NCBI RefSeq assembly: GCF_006965485.1
Contig: NZ_CP041360.1
Span: 2,046,001 to 2,110,000 of the forward strand
Reading direction: 5' to 3'
DNA: 64,000 nt
Origin: Spirosoma sp. KCTC 42546
GTDB lineage: Bacteria > Bacteroidota > Bacteroidia > Cytophagales > Spirosomataceae
Shown one piece after another: positions 9,075 through 17,157 of this stretch. Under the pieces are notes generated by a model. The model had not been told where the DNA came from, made no database searches, and saw only the letters and a program-made list of their open reading frames with translations. Each line of letters begins with the position of its first letter. Position 1 is the stretch's first letter. The position numbers were made by a program, and so were the translations under genes.

Positions 9075-9962
9075 TTAGTTCATAGAGTGGGTTAAGGTTT
9101 TATAAACGTTTAGTACATAATCGGTTTGGATAACATCCAGCTTCAACTGGGCCGCTTTCCGATACTGTTCTGCCGAGTCTGCGGAGTCCAGTAAGTCAGA
9201 AAAGGCTTTAATCCCATGCTGATGGATCTGCTGGATCAGGGACTCGCTGACCACCAGCCAGTTTAGGTCAAAGGCATATGGATTTAGTTTAGCAATCTTG
9301 TCGGCCATATCCTCCGCTTTTCTGAGCGATGGCATTAGTCGGGCCGTTGGGGCTGCCTGTTTCAAGGCCAGCAAGGTTTCGTCCGATCCGTAAAAAACGG
9401 CATTTTTAAGCAATCCATACGCCTGTAGTTGGCTAACTAAAGGCTCGGGAGCTACATTTTTGCAATCAACGTACAAATTTGTCGGTTTTGGGTGCTTCGC
9501 ATTCCAGTTAGCCACCAGTTTACAAACCTCGTCCAGCGTAGGGATTCGTTCAGTCTGGAAGCGATCGCCAAAGCCTTTGCCCGCAGATAGGGTCCTGAGT
9601 GTAGCCAGCGTCTGCGCGTTTACCGGCCCCGTACCCGTGGTGGTGCGGTTCAAGGTAGCATCGTGCAGAATAACCAACTGGTTATCGGCTGTGGTCCGAA
9701 CGTCGATTTCAATATAGTCAACCTGCATGGTCAGGGCTTCCTGAAAAGTAGCCAGAGTATTTTCGGGCGCTCGCTGGGAGTTGCCCCGGTGTGCAGACAC
9801 TCCGGGTTGATTGTGCGTTGATAAGGCAGTGCGGTACATGCTGATCGAATCCGTAAACGATGCCATTTTTCTGGCCGACTGGCCCATTACGGAATTAGGA
9901 ATTGCTAGCCCTCCCAGTAGAAATCCTGCAACCCAGAGTTGTGCCCATTGGCGTTTGTTCAT
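9075..9962 (-). CDS. glycerophosphodiester phosphodiesterase, exported
   Basis: A 295-residue protein with an N-terminal hydrophobic signal (WVAGFLLGGLAIPNSVMG). The GDPD TIM-barrel signatures are clear: SAHRGNSQRAPENT (catalytic His and Arg), YIEIDVRTTAD (metal-binding Glu/Asp) and VILHDATLNRTTTG (second catalytic His). It should split glycerophosphodiesters into glycerol-3-phosphate and an alcohol. Its ATG overlaps the stop of the upstream 708-residue membrane protein by four bases (ATGA), which points to translational coupling, and a phosphatase gene follows 21 bases later. Confidence 0.92.
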   Translation of the reverse strand: MNKRQWAQLWVAGFLLGGLAIPNSVMGQSARKMASFTDSISMYRTALSTHNQPGVSAHRGNSQRAPENTLATFQEALTMQVDYIEIDVRTTADNQLVILHDATLNRTTTGTGPVNAQTLATLRTLSAGKGFGDRFQTERIPTLDEVCKLVANWNAKHPKPTNLYVDCKNVAPEPLVSQLQAYGLLKNAVFYGSDETLLALKQAAPTARLMPSLRKAEDMADKIAKLNPYAFDLNWLVVSESLIQQIHQHGIKAFSDLLDSADSAEQYRKAAQLKLDVIQTDYVLNVYKTLTHSMN

Positions 9963-12085
9963 TTGTGTTGAGCGTTTTTTAGATTCGGTCGAGCCCGCCA
10001 GTCGGCTTCCGGTCCAAATCGGGTATGAAGTGAATTGTCCAGTTTTTCATGGGACGGATACTGATAAATAAGCCGGTTGGTGAGCCAAAAGAATAAAGCA
10101 GACACCACCAGTGCCGATGTTGCCCTCAGCCAGACCTGTTTATACAGTGGCGCATAGGAAACAGGTTCCTGAATAACGACTGGCCGGTTTTTGGTCGGTA
10201 TCGTCAGCACAAGCAGTGTGGCCAGTATGGCGTTGATCGTAACGCCCCATTCGGTCAGGATACGGTCAGGATGCCAGTTTACCAGGGCTCGCTCAAAATT
10301 CCCGACAATCATCAGCCAGAGAAGGATCAGGAAAATCAACTGCCCTTTGCCTAGCCACGAATCGGGCACAAGCGCGAGCGGTTCGCGAAAATGTCTGCGT
10401 ATCAGAACGATGAACAGACCTAAGAGGATAAGCCAGGTTAGGTTGAACCACCCGCCAGGCGTCATGCACAGGGAATCGACACCCGGCAAACGACCCAGGT
10501 AGGGCACATCCCATAAAGCGGGTGCCGTTTCCTCTGTACCATCTGCCAGCGTAATGGTTCGCGTCCAAACGTCAGGATTTAGCTGCTTACCCCATTCCTC
10601 CACATTTTTAACCAGATTGACATAGGGGATAGCCAGTAACACAAAAACCGTGGCGACGCCCAGCGTCCATTTGCCGCGAGTTGGTTCTGCGTCGTGACGG
10701 TCGTTATGCAGGGGAATTCGGGTTGCCAGAAAGCCCAGAGCCGCTACAATGGCTAGTCCATTAACGAAACCGTAACTCTGTTCCAGGAAGCTATGCCAGT
10801 TCTGATGCTGCCAATCGGCCCAGTTAGCTACAGTGGTTTTATAGGCTGCGCTGTCTGGCGATAGGCCTCTACCCGCCAGTAGACGGGGATTTCCGGGTGC
10901 CATCAGCAGGTGTTTTAGCCATTGAATCCCCGAAAAGCCAAGCCCGCCAATGGTGCCGCTGATGACCGACGCAACCGCTACCGGACGTAATCGATGCCGG
11001 CGCATCCAGCTGATCATCCCGATAAAAACACCGGTGATGCCCGCCCAGTCATCACTACGGGGCGGAGTCATGCGGAGGCCGCCGGAGTCGGCAAAAAACA
11101 GGCTGCCAAGCACCGGGAAGGCCAGAAACGCAAGAAGCCAACCCGACGCCATGTACACGATCAGCGACGCGCCATGCCGGAACTTCCCGAAGCGAATGAA
11201 ATACGCAATCAACCCCAGCAGTAAACCAACTACCCATCCAATGTGCGCCGGATAATCGCCGAACCACTGCGGCCAGTTATTCAGAAAATTACGAGCCTCA
11301 AAAGCCAGCTTGCCCGTTTCTGGGTCAACGTAGGTGGGATCGCCCAGCGGATAGGTCAGTAGCGACGCCAAGGATTGGTCAAGTCCCAGAGCCTGGAGAA
11401 GCGCCTGAATCCCCCAACCCAGCAATGCCCCCGCTATGCCAAAAACAGGGAGCCAGAGGACTCTGCGGCTCTTCTGGTTGAGCAGGTCGTACAGGGCCAT
11501 CGCCAGCAATGCCGTTGACGCGGCCAGATAATCGGCATCGAACCAGTAGAGGGGGCTTTTATGGCGTGAGGCCGTATGGTCAATCCTGATGCCCGATTGC
11601 AGGGCGTGGGCAATGGGGTCTTCAACCAGATCCTGAAGAAACCAGATGCCAAAGACGAACAGAACAGGCTTAAACAACTGAATCAGCCGTTCCCGTTCGG
11701 CTACAGCCGCCAGCGCGGTACCCGCCCCGCCAAGGCCAGCCCATAGAAACCCAATGTAAAATAGGGCTGCATACCCATAGAGCTGGGTAGCACTATGACC
11801 GCTCATGGTGTAGGCAATGACCTGCATATAGGAAACCGACGCACCAAATCCCCAGCCGATGGCCCCGAAAAAAGCGAAGTAAAGAACCCGTTGCCGCCAG
11901 TCCGAACGATCTGATACCAAGGCAATACCTAGAGCACCCAGACATCCGGCAAAGGCCGCCCCGTATTCATGCCCGAAATTACCCCGGACACCCCAGCCAA
12001 TGGAAAGCGCCAAGCCGCCCAATAGCACACTCCGCCAGTGCCAGGTCGAGCTCTGTTGCGTACGGGGAACGGCCATCGTCTCCAT
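9959..12085 (-). CDS. large polytopic membrane protein of unknown function
   Basis: A 708-residue protein with perhaps 14-16 hydrophobic segments spread over the whole length. I do not recognise the family. Visible features are a glycine-rich first segment (GWGVRGNFGHEYGAAFAG), a second glycine-rich region (FGAIGWGFGASVSYMQV), an Arg-rich cytoplasmic loop (MRRHRLRPVAV), and a soluble loop near residues 480-540 (NVEEWGKQLNPDVWTRTITLADGTEE). There is no signal peptide beyond the first membrane segment. Its start codon shares one base with the stop of the aldolase gene (TGATG), and its stop overlaps the GDPD start by four bases. Transport or membrane-lipid modification would fit the neighbours, but this is a guess. 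Confidence 0.8.
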   Translation of the reverse strand: METMAVPRTQQSSTWHWRSVLLGGLALSIGWGVRGNFGHEYGAAFAGCLGALGIALVSDRSDWRQRVLYFAFFGAIGWGFGASVSYMQVIAYTMSGHSATQLYGYAALFYIGFLWAGLGGAGTALAAVAERERLIQLFKPVLFVFGIWFLQDLVEDPIAHALQSGIRIDHTASRHKSPLYWFDADYLAASTALLAMALYDLLNQKSRRVLWLPVFGIAGALLGWGIQALLQALGLDQSLASLLTYPLGDPTYVDPETGKLAFEARNFLNNWPQWFGDYPAHIGWVVGLLLGLIAYFIRFGKFRHGASLIVYMASGWLLAFLAFPVLGSLFFADSGGLRMTPPRSDDWAGITGVFIGMISWMRRHRLRPVAVASVISGTIGGLGFSGIQWLKHLLMAPGNPRLLAGRGLSPDSAAYKTTVANWADWQHQNWHSFLEQSYGFVNGLAIVAALGFLATRIPLHNDRHDAEPTRGKWTLGVATVFVLLAIPYVNLVKNVEEWGKQLNPDVWTRTITLADGTEETAPALWDVPYLGRLPGVDSLCMTPGGWFNLTWLILLGLFIVLIRRHFREPLALVPDSWLGKGQLIFLILLWLMIVGNFERALVNWHPDRILTEWGVTINAILATLLVLTIPTKNRPVVIQEPVSYAPLYKQVWLRATSALVVSALFFWLTNRLIYQYPSHEKLDNSLHTRFGPEADWRARPNLKNAQHK

Positions 12086-12909
12086 CAGATTACAGGCAGA
12101 GAATACGTATCGGTAGACTGATCGTCGCCAACGGCTGCTTTGATAATGCTCAGGTCGTGCCGTAAACGCTGACTGAACAGTGCCACATCGAAACTATGAA
12201 CCACCATGTTGACGCCTTCTTTCATCCATCGGATCTGTCGTTCCGGCTCCAGCGAAAAGTGAATCCCGATGGAGAGTCCTTTGGCGCGGGTTTGATGAAT
12301 AATCGACTGGACAGCGGCTTCAAAATCAGGATGGTCATATTGCTCCGGCAGGCCCAGGCTGACCGACAGATCATGCGGACCAATGAACACGGCATCAAGT
12401 CCCGGTACAGACAGGAGTTCGTCGAGCCGGTTTAGCGCGGGCACACTTTCGATGTTGGCAATGCAAATGGTATTGGCATTATAGGCAGCAATGTAGGCTT
12501 TCATCTCTGCCGAAAGTTCTTCCTGCCCTGCCAGATAAGCCGTCAGGCGTTCGCCTTTGAGAGGGCGAAATTTAGTAGCACCAACCAGTTCCTGAATCTG
12601 GGCAACCGATTCGAGGTAAGGGGCTACCACACCTATAGCTCCCCCGTCGATAACCTGACAGGCCCGGAAGGGATCGGGGCTTGGAATCCGGACAATGGGT
12701 GTAATGCCATAGGCCCGGAACTGCTGACAGAGTCGCGCCAGCTCGGCCCGATCCATGGGAATGTGTTCTGTATCGATGAAAACGAAATCAACCCCTGTCT
12801 GTTGAATAACCTTGGGCCACATGGGTGCCGTTGAGGTAATGCAGGAGCCGTAGACGTTATAGCCTTGTTGTAGCTTTTGAAGCAAACTCGGGTGGGTTGA
12901 ACCAGTCAT
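12085..12909 (-). CDS. HpcH/HpaI-family aldolase
   Basis: A 274-residue TIM-barrel protein of the class II pyruvate-aldolase family (HpcH/HpaI, 2-keto-3-deoxy-sugar-acid aldolases). Visible landmarks are the start of the barrel (YGSCITSTAPMWPKVIQQTG), DFVFIDTEHIPMD, PIVRIPSPDP, the GAIGVVAPYLES strand, the metal-ligand Glu in CIANIESVPAL and the Asp in VFIGPHDLS. The family cleaves or forms 2-keto-3-hydroxy acids using a divalent metal. It heads the minus-strand operon and diverges from a sugar-catabolic operon on the plus strand, so it may provide the final retro-aldol step of that pathway. The exact substrate cannot be read from the sequence. Confidence 0.9.
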   Translation of the reverse strand: MTGSTHPSLLQKLQQGYNVYGSCITSTAPMWPKVIQQTGVDFVFIDTEHIPMDRAELARLCQQFRAYGITPIVRIPSPDPFRACQVIDGGAIGVVAPYLESVAQIQELVGATKFRPLKGERLTAYLAGQEELSAEMKAYIAAYNANTICIANIESVPALNRLDELLSVPGLDAVFIGPHDLSVSLGLPEQYDHPDFEAAVQSIIHQTRAKGLSIGIHFSLEPERQIRWMKEGVNMVVHSFDVALFSQRLRHDLSIIKAAVGDDQSTDTYSLPVI

Positions 12910-13214
12910 TTGACAAGGGCGATTACACGAATTGAGTAAAGAGAAGGTAAGCCAAAGGACCAGCCAGCCAGTGGCTAGTTGGTCCTGATGATTCGAAACA
13001 ATTACAGACTATTCTATTACTGTGCATGGGTCCGTTCAGGCTATTGAGAGCGGTAATTATTTCGGTAGACCAATAGTCTGATTAAATCATACTGTAGTAC
13101 TATACTCAGAAGCGTTATTGCTTCTGGCTGATTTGAGAAAGTAATGTGCAGCAGCCTGGATCACCGCTACGGCCTGCCATTCTTTCGCTCATTCACTCTT
13201 TCGCTCTTTTTTAC
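12910..13214. other. divergent intergenic region, 305 bases
   Basis: This gap separates the minus-strand aldolase operon from the plus-strand HUMPS operon and must hold both promoters. An imperfect hairpin is visible at about 12959-12987 (GGACCAGCCAGCC against GGCTAGTTGGTCC). Two further copies of a short inverted motif (CAGACTATT near 13004 and AATAGTCTG near 13073) could be operator half-sites. A GTG-initiated in-frame extension of the plus-strand gene begins at 13146 but has no family support. Confidence 0.4.
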
Positions 13215-13919
13215 ATGAAACCCATTGTTCAAATTTCTCTGGACCTGACCAATATTGACGAAGCACTGGAAACGGCTGCTTTAGCCATGCGGGCGGGTGT
13301 CGACTGGCTGGAAGCTGGAACACCGTTGATTCTGGCCGAAGGGCTGCACGGCGTGCGAAAACTCCGCGAAGCCTTTCCGGGAGTCCCTATTGTAGCCGAC
13401 CTGAAAACGATGGATGGCGGCTATCTGGAAGCCGAAATGATGGCCAAAGCGGGTGCCACGCATGTAGTGGTCATGGCACGTGCTCATGCCGAAACGATCA
13501 AGTGTGTGGTGAAGGCAGGCCGTGATTTTGGTGCCAAGGTTATGGGGGATAACATGGTGTGCCCGGATATGGTTGAGGGGGCTAAATGGCTCGAAGACCT
13601 GGGTTGCGATTACGTGATTCACCACATTGGCTACGACGAACGGCGGGGAATTGCGGCCCAGGGGCATCGGATGCCAAGCCCGCTGGATCAGCTTCGCGAG
13701 GTTGTTCAGGCGGTTCGGGTACCGGTGCAGGCCGTGGGCGGACTAAGTTTGGAGCAGGCCATTCGGTGCCCGGAATATGGGGCTCCCCTAGTAGTACTCG
13801 GTGCTCCGCTGACTATTGATGCCGATGCGTTCAAAACGGCTGATGGCGATTTAGAAGCGTCGCTCCGGCTGATCTGCGAAAAAATTCACGCCTATGGCGA
13901 TGTGCCAGTGGCGAACTAA
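13215..13919 (+). CDS. HUMPS/KGPDC-family decarboxylase or aldolase (3-hexulose-6-phosphate synthase-like)
   Basis: A 234-residue protein of the orotidine-5'-phosphate decarboxylase suprafamily. ATG at 13215 (MKPIVQISLDLTN) gives the expected N-terminus on the first barrel strand. The suprafamily motif D-x-K-x-x-D is present as VADLKTMDGG, preceded by VDWLEAGTPLI and followed by GATHVVVMARA and VQAVGGLSLEQA. Members include hexulose-6-phosphate synthase and 3-keto-L-gulonate-6-phosphate decarboxylase (UlaD-like), both acting through enediolate intermediates. No hexulose-6-phosphate isomerase gene is next to it, so a decarboxylase or novel aldolase role in a sugar-acid pathway is as likely as formaldehyde fixation. 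Confidence 0.85.
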   Translation: MKPIVQISLDLTNIDEALETAALAMRAGVDWLEAGTPLILAEGLHGVRKLREAFPGVPIVADLKTMDGGYLEAEMMAKAGATHVVVMARAHAETIKCVVKAGRDFGAKVMGDNMVCPDMVEGAKWLEDLGCDYVIHHIGYDERRGIAAQGHRMPSPLDQLREVVQAVRVPVQAVGGLSLEQAIRCPEYGAPLVVLGAPLTIDADAFKTADGDLEASLRLICEKIHAYGDVPVAN

Positions 13920-13924
13920 TTTTT

Positions 13925-14020
13925 AACACAGAGAAACAGAGGATAAACAGAGTTAACAGTATAAAAATAGTTACGTATAGCTCCGTGTTCTCTGTTGTTG
14001 CCTCTGTTCCTCTGTGTTTA
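13925..14020. repeat. ACAGAG-type hairpin repeat
   Basis: AACACAGAGAAACAGAGG (from 13925) pairs imperfectly with CCTCTGTTCCTCTGTGTT (ending 14019), with inner CAGAG/CTCTG units. The copy is more diverged than the others. It lies in the 118-base gap between the HUMPS gene and the dehydrogenase gene, inside what otherwise looks like one operon, so a transcript hairpin there could change the ratio of upstream to downstream expression. Confidence 0.8.
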
Positions 14021-14037
14021 CTAATCTCATTTACCTT

Positions 14038-15063
14038 ATGAAATCTGCTGCCGTTGTTAATTATGCGCCGGAGAAAGGCTCCGTCGAGATTCGTGAACTG
14101 GATCGGCCTACAATTGGTGAGGATGATGTGTTGCTGGAGGTTGCTAATGTCGGTGTTTGCGGAAGCGACCTTCATCAGTGGACGTCCGATCATAGCTGGC
14201 CGGTAAACTACCCGGTGGTGCTGGGCCATGAATTTGGTGGACATATTATTGAGCTTGGAAGCCGGGTTACGGGCTGGCGTGAGGGGGATCGGGTCGTTAG
14301 CGAAACGGCGGCTGTTATCGATGCCAACAACCCGATGACCCGTCGCGGATTGTATAACCTCGATCCCACGCGCAAAGGGTTTGGGTATGGTGTCAATGGG
14401 GCCATGACGCGTTTTGTGCGCGTGCCCTCCCGCTGTTTGCACCTCGTACCCGATCAACTGGCGTTTGAACAGGCTTGCCTGACCGAACCCTGCTGTGTGG
14501 CTTTCAATGCTGTTGTAGAAAATAGCCGGATCAAACCGGGTGATCGGGTCATTGTGCTGGGGCCGGGCACCATCGGTATTTTATGTGCCGCCATGGCGCG
14601 GCTCTGCGGGGCCGAAGTGGCGCTGGTTGGCCTAGAATCCGATCGGCATCGGCTGGAAATCGGGAAACACTACGGCTGCGAACCCATCATTGGTGATGCC
14701 ACCGAATGGGCCCGAAAAGCGGATGGTCTCGGTGCCGACTGCATCATCGACGCGGCTGGTACCAGCATTACCCTGAAGCTGGCCATGCAATGGGTGCGTC
14801 CCAACGGGCATATTACCAAAGTGGGCTGGGGACCACAGCCGCTGGGCTTTTCGCTCGATCCATTGGTCCAGAAAAACGTGACTCTTCAGGGGAGTTTTAG
14901 CCATAACTGGCCCATCTGGGAGCGCGTAATTGCCTTACTCGCCAGTGGGCAGCTGGACGTAAAACCTATTATTGGGGGTGTATGGCCAGTTACCGACTGG
15001 CACGAAGCTTTTGAAAAAATGCACCGGGGCGATGTCGTGAAAAGTGTACTCAAACCTGTATAA
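14038..15063 (+). CDS. MDR-family (sorbitol/threonine dehydrogenase-like) oxidoreductase lacking the structural zinc cysteines
   Basis: A 341-residue medium-chain dehydrogenase, starting MKSAAVVNYAPEKGSVEIRE at 14038. Catalytic-zinc ligands are visible: Cys in NVGVCGSDLHQW, the His-Glu pair in VLGHEFGG and the Glu in CLTEPCCVA. The dinucleotide-binding loop is VIVLGPGTIGILCA. Unusually, the lobe that normally carries four structural-zinc cysteines reads VIDANNPMTRRGLYNLDPTR, with none of them. It should oxidise a polyol or sugar alcohol hydroxyl with NAD(P). It is followed three bases later by an SDR, so both are probably co-translated and catalyse successive redox steps. Confidence 0.9.
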   Translation: MKSAAVVNYAPEKGSVEIRELDRPTIGEDDVLLEVANVGVCGSDLHQWTSDHSWPVNYPVVLGHEFGGHIIELGSRVTGWREGDRVVSETAAVIDANNPMTRRGLYNLDPTRKGFGYGVNGAMTRFVRVPSRCLHLVPDQLAFEQACLTEPCCVAFNAVVENSRIKPGDRVIVLGPGTIGILCAAMARLCGAEVALVGLESDRHRLEIGKHYGCEPIIGDATEWARKADGLGADCIIDAAGTSITLKLAMQWVRPNGHITKVGWGPQPLGFSLDPLVQKNVTLQGSFSHNWPIWERVIALLASGQLDVKPIIGGVWPVTDWHEAFEKMHRGDVVKSVLKPV

Positions 15064-15066
15064 CCA

Positions 15067-15843
15067 ATGCGACTGCTGAACAAAGTCATTATCGTTACCG
15101 GCAGTTGTACCGGTATTGGGAAGGCCATTGCGAGTCGGTGCGTTGCCGAAGGCGCGCGGGTGGTTATTCACGGACTGGAACAGGAACTGGGCGAAGCAAT
15201 CGTGGCCTCGCTGGGAAGCGATAAGGCCGTCTTGCACATCGAAGAAATTACCGCCGAACGTGCCCCGCAGCACTTGGTCGATCTCGCCCTGAGAACTTTT
15301 GGTCGACTGGATGCGGTGGTCAATAATGCGGCTATGGTTGTTTCGTCAAACACCCAGACAACAGATCTGGCGCTGTTTCGTACGGTTCTGGAAGTGAATA
15401 CATTAGCACCTTTCGCGCTGATCAAAGTGGCCTTGCCCCACTTACAAAAACAACGGGGCTGTGTACTGAATATTGGATCGCTCAATGCCTGGTGTGGTGA
15501 GCCGAACCTCATGGCGTATAGTGTCTCGAAAGGGGCCATGGTGACGTTAACTCGCAACCTGGGCGATACCCTTCATCGGGAGGTGGGCGTACGGGTCAAT
15601 CAACTGAATCCGGGCTGGGTGCTGACGGAGCGGGAAATCCAGCGCAAACACGAGCAGGGCCTTGCCGACGATTGGTACGAACAACTTCCGCCGGACGTTG
15701 CGCCCTCGGGCCGTATGTTGCAACCCGACGAAATTGCAGCCGCAGCCGTCTACTGGCTGGCGGATGAAAGCGGCCCTGTCAGCGGCCAAATCCTTGACCT
15801 GGAACAGTACCCCTTTATTGGCCGTAATCTACCGAAGAATTAA
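15067..15843 (+). CDS. short-chain dehydrogenase/reductase
   Basis: A 258-residue classical SDR. The cofactor motif is VTGSCTGIGKA (TGxxxGxG), followed by the NNAAM motif after strand 4, the catalytic Ser in LNIGSLNAW and the catalytic Tyr-Lys in YSVSKGA. The acceptor part has PGWVLTERE. It starts three bases after the MDR gene and ends 12 bases before a TIM-barrel isomerase, so it belongs to the same sugar-processing operon. The probable role is NAD(P)-dependent interconversion of a hydroxyl and a keto group on a sugar, lactone or sugar acid. Confidence 0.9.
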   Translation: MRLLNKVIIVTGSCTGIGKAIASRCVAEGARVVIHGLEQELGEAIVASLGSDKAVLHIEEITAERAPQHLVDLALRTFGRLDAVVNNAAMVVSSNTQTTDLALFRTVLEVNTLAPFALIKVALPHLQKQRGCVLNIGSLNAWCGEPNLMAYSVSKGAMVTLTRNLGDTLHREVGVRVNQLNPGWVLTEREIQRKHEQGLADDWYEQLPPDVAPSGRMLQPDEIAAAAVYWLADESGPVSGQILDLEQYPFIGRNLPKN

Positions 15844-15855
15844 TCATTTACAACT

Positions 15856-16746
15856 ATGCCTCAACTAGCGGCTTTCCCCAAGGCTTTTATGCAGCAGCTC
15901 TGCAAAGACGGAACCATGCAGGTTTCGGACTGGATTGAGCTGGCGGCCAAACTCGATATTGATGGGCTGGAGTGGTATGCCGGATTCCTGGAAATGGAAA
16001 ACGAAGCCAACTGGCCTTTGTTTCGCCAGCAGGTGGAAGCGCACGGAAAGGTGATTCCGATGATGTGCTGCTCCCCGGATTTTACGCACCCCGACGCGGC
16101 ATTTCGCGCTACTGAGATTGCTAAGCAGAAGCGATGGATTGATATGACGTATATACTGGGTGGTTCATACTGTCGGGTGCTGTCCGGCCAGCGTCGACCG
16201 GAGTTGTCTATTGACGAAGGAGTAGCCCTGGCGGCCGAATGCATCGAAGCCTGTTTGCCTTACGCGCAGGCGCGTGGCATTACGCTCATTATCGAAAATC
16301 ATTACAAGGATGATTTCTGGATATACCCCGAATTCGCCCAGAAGATGGATGTGTTCTGTAAGCTCGTCGACCGGATCAACCATCCTAATTTTGGGGTTAA
16401 TTACGATCCCAGCAATACCTACCTCGCTGGGGAAGATCCGCTGGAACTACTCTACCGGGTATCGCACCGCGTAGTGACCATGCACGCCAGTGATCGGTAT
16501 TTGCTCGAAGGTACGATTGAGGATTTGCGTCGCGAAGAAGGAGGAGCGGCTGGCTATGCCAAACGACTCAGCCATGGCGAGATTGGCAAGGGACTAAACG
16601 ATTACGACGCCATATTCACCGAACTGAAACGAGTAGGGTTCAATGGGTGGATCAGTATTGAAGATGGGGTCGATGGGATGGCGCAACTGGAACGCAGTGT
16701 AGCATTTCTTCGTAAAAAAATGGTGGAATATTGGCCGGCGGATTGA
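15856..16746 (+). CDS. sugar phosphate isomerase/epimerase family protein (xylose isomerase-like TIM barrel)
   Basis: A 296-residue AP-endonuclease-2/xylose isomerase-like TIM barrel. Metal-ligand regions are recognisable: LIIENHYKDDF (Glu), FGVNYDPSN (Asp), VVTMHASDRY (His) and WISIEDGVDGM (Glu). The order and spacing fit the COG1082 family, whose members isomerise or epimerise keto sugars or inositols, or act as dehydratases or decarboxylases. It is the last gene of the 13215-16746 operon. The cytoplasmic location is inferred from the lack of a signal peptide. The substrate is unknown. Confidence 0.9.
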   Translation: MPQLAAFPKAFMQQLCKDGTMQVSDWIELAAKLDIDGLEWYAGFLEMENEANWPLFRQQVEAHGKVIPMMCCSPDFTHPDAAFRATEIAKQKRWIDMTYILGGSYCRVLSGQRRPELSIDEGVALAAECIEACLPYAQARGITLIIENHYKDDFWIYPEFAQKMDVFCKLVDRINHPNFGVNYDPSNTYLAGEDPLELLYRVSHRVVTMHASDRYLLEGTIEDLRREEGGAAGYAKRLSHGEIGKGLNDYDAIFTELKRVGFNGWISIEDGVDGMAQLERSVAFLRKKMVEYWPAD

Positions 16747-16755
16747 CGGTTTGTG

Positions 16756-16854
16756 GTGGCAGATGCTCACATCTGATACTTGAGATTTCTCAAAATCTTG
16801 TGTCTATAGGTTTTGAGAAACCTATTAATGTCGGGTTTAAGAACCCGATATCAC
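16756..16854. repeat. composite palindromic repeat, left copy
   Basis: This ~100-base element is built of three consecutive small palindromes: CAGATGCTCACATCTG, a GAGATTTCTCAAAATCT / AGGTTTTGAGAAACCT pair with GTGTCTAT between, and TCGGGTTTAAGAACCCGA, bounded by GTG and CAC. A very similar element in the opposite orientation lies at 18632-18733, after the Gfo/Idh gene. Shorter variants occur at 21628-21771 and 39530-39605. Confidence 0.88.
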
Positions 16855-16872
16855 GAAAACGAACCTGACTTT

Positions 16873-16996
16873 GTTCTCGCTTGGCTCCGCCGAGTGAGAG
16901 GTATTGCTTTAAGGGCCTCTGGCCCGTTTATACCCTATTTTACCGGCCAGAGGCCGTTATAAAAATAGTCCTCCCTCGGCGGAGCCAAGAGAGAAC
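16873..16996. repeat. long palindrome, TTCTCGCTTGGC family
   Basis: GTTCTCGCTTGGCTCCGCCG at the left pairs with CGGCGGAGCCAAGAGAGAAC at the right, and the inner AGGGCCTCTGGCC pairs with GGCCAGAGGCC. It is the same family as 3084-3246 and, in minimal form, 21679-21715. Together with the neighbouring composite repeat it makes most of the 411-base gap 16747-17157 repetitive. The rest of that gap holds a second diverged TCAGGTTTAATAACCCGA unit near 17012-17030 and a small hairpin AATGGGATCGAAATCCCATT at 17102-17121, with no gene seen. Confidence 0.85.
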
Positions 16997-17157
16997 GGGG
17001 AAATCTACTGATGTCAGGTTTAATAACCCGACGCCACGAAAAGCAAAAAAAGCAAAACGAAAGGTACGATTGCGCTATAAATCAGTAGTATACTGTATGT
17101 CAATGGGATCGAAATCCCATTTGGCTAATTCCTAAACGCTAAAAACCGAATATTTCT

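Noticed and set aside
9959..12085. Calling the 708-residue membrane protein a known transporter
   Set aside because: No transporter signature motif can be seen; only its many hydrophobic segments support a membrane role.
13146..13214. GTG-initiated N-terminal extension of the HUMPS protein
   Set aside because: The extension has no family similarity, and the ATG at 13215 gives the normal first barrel strand.
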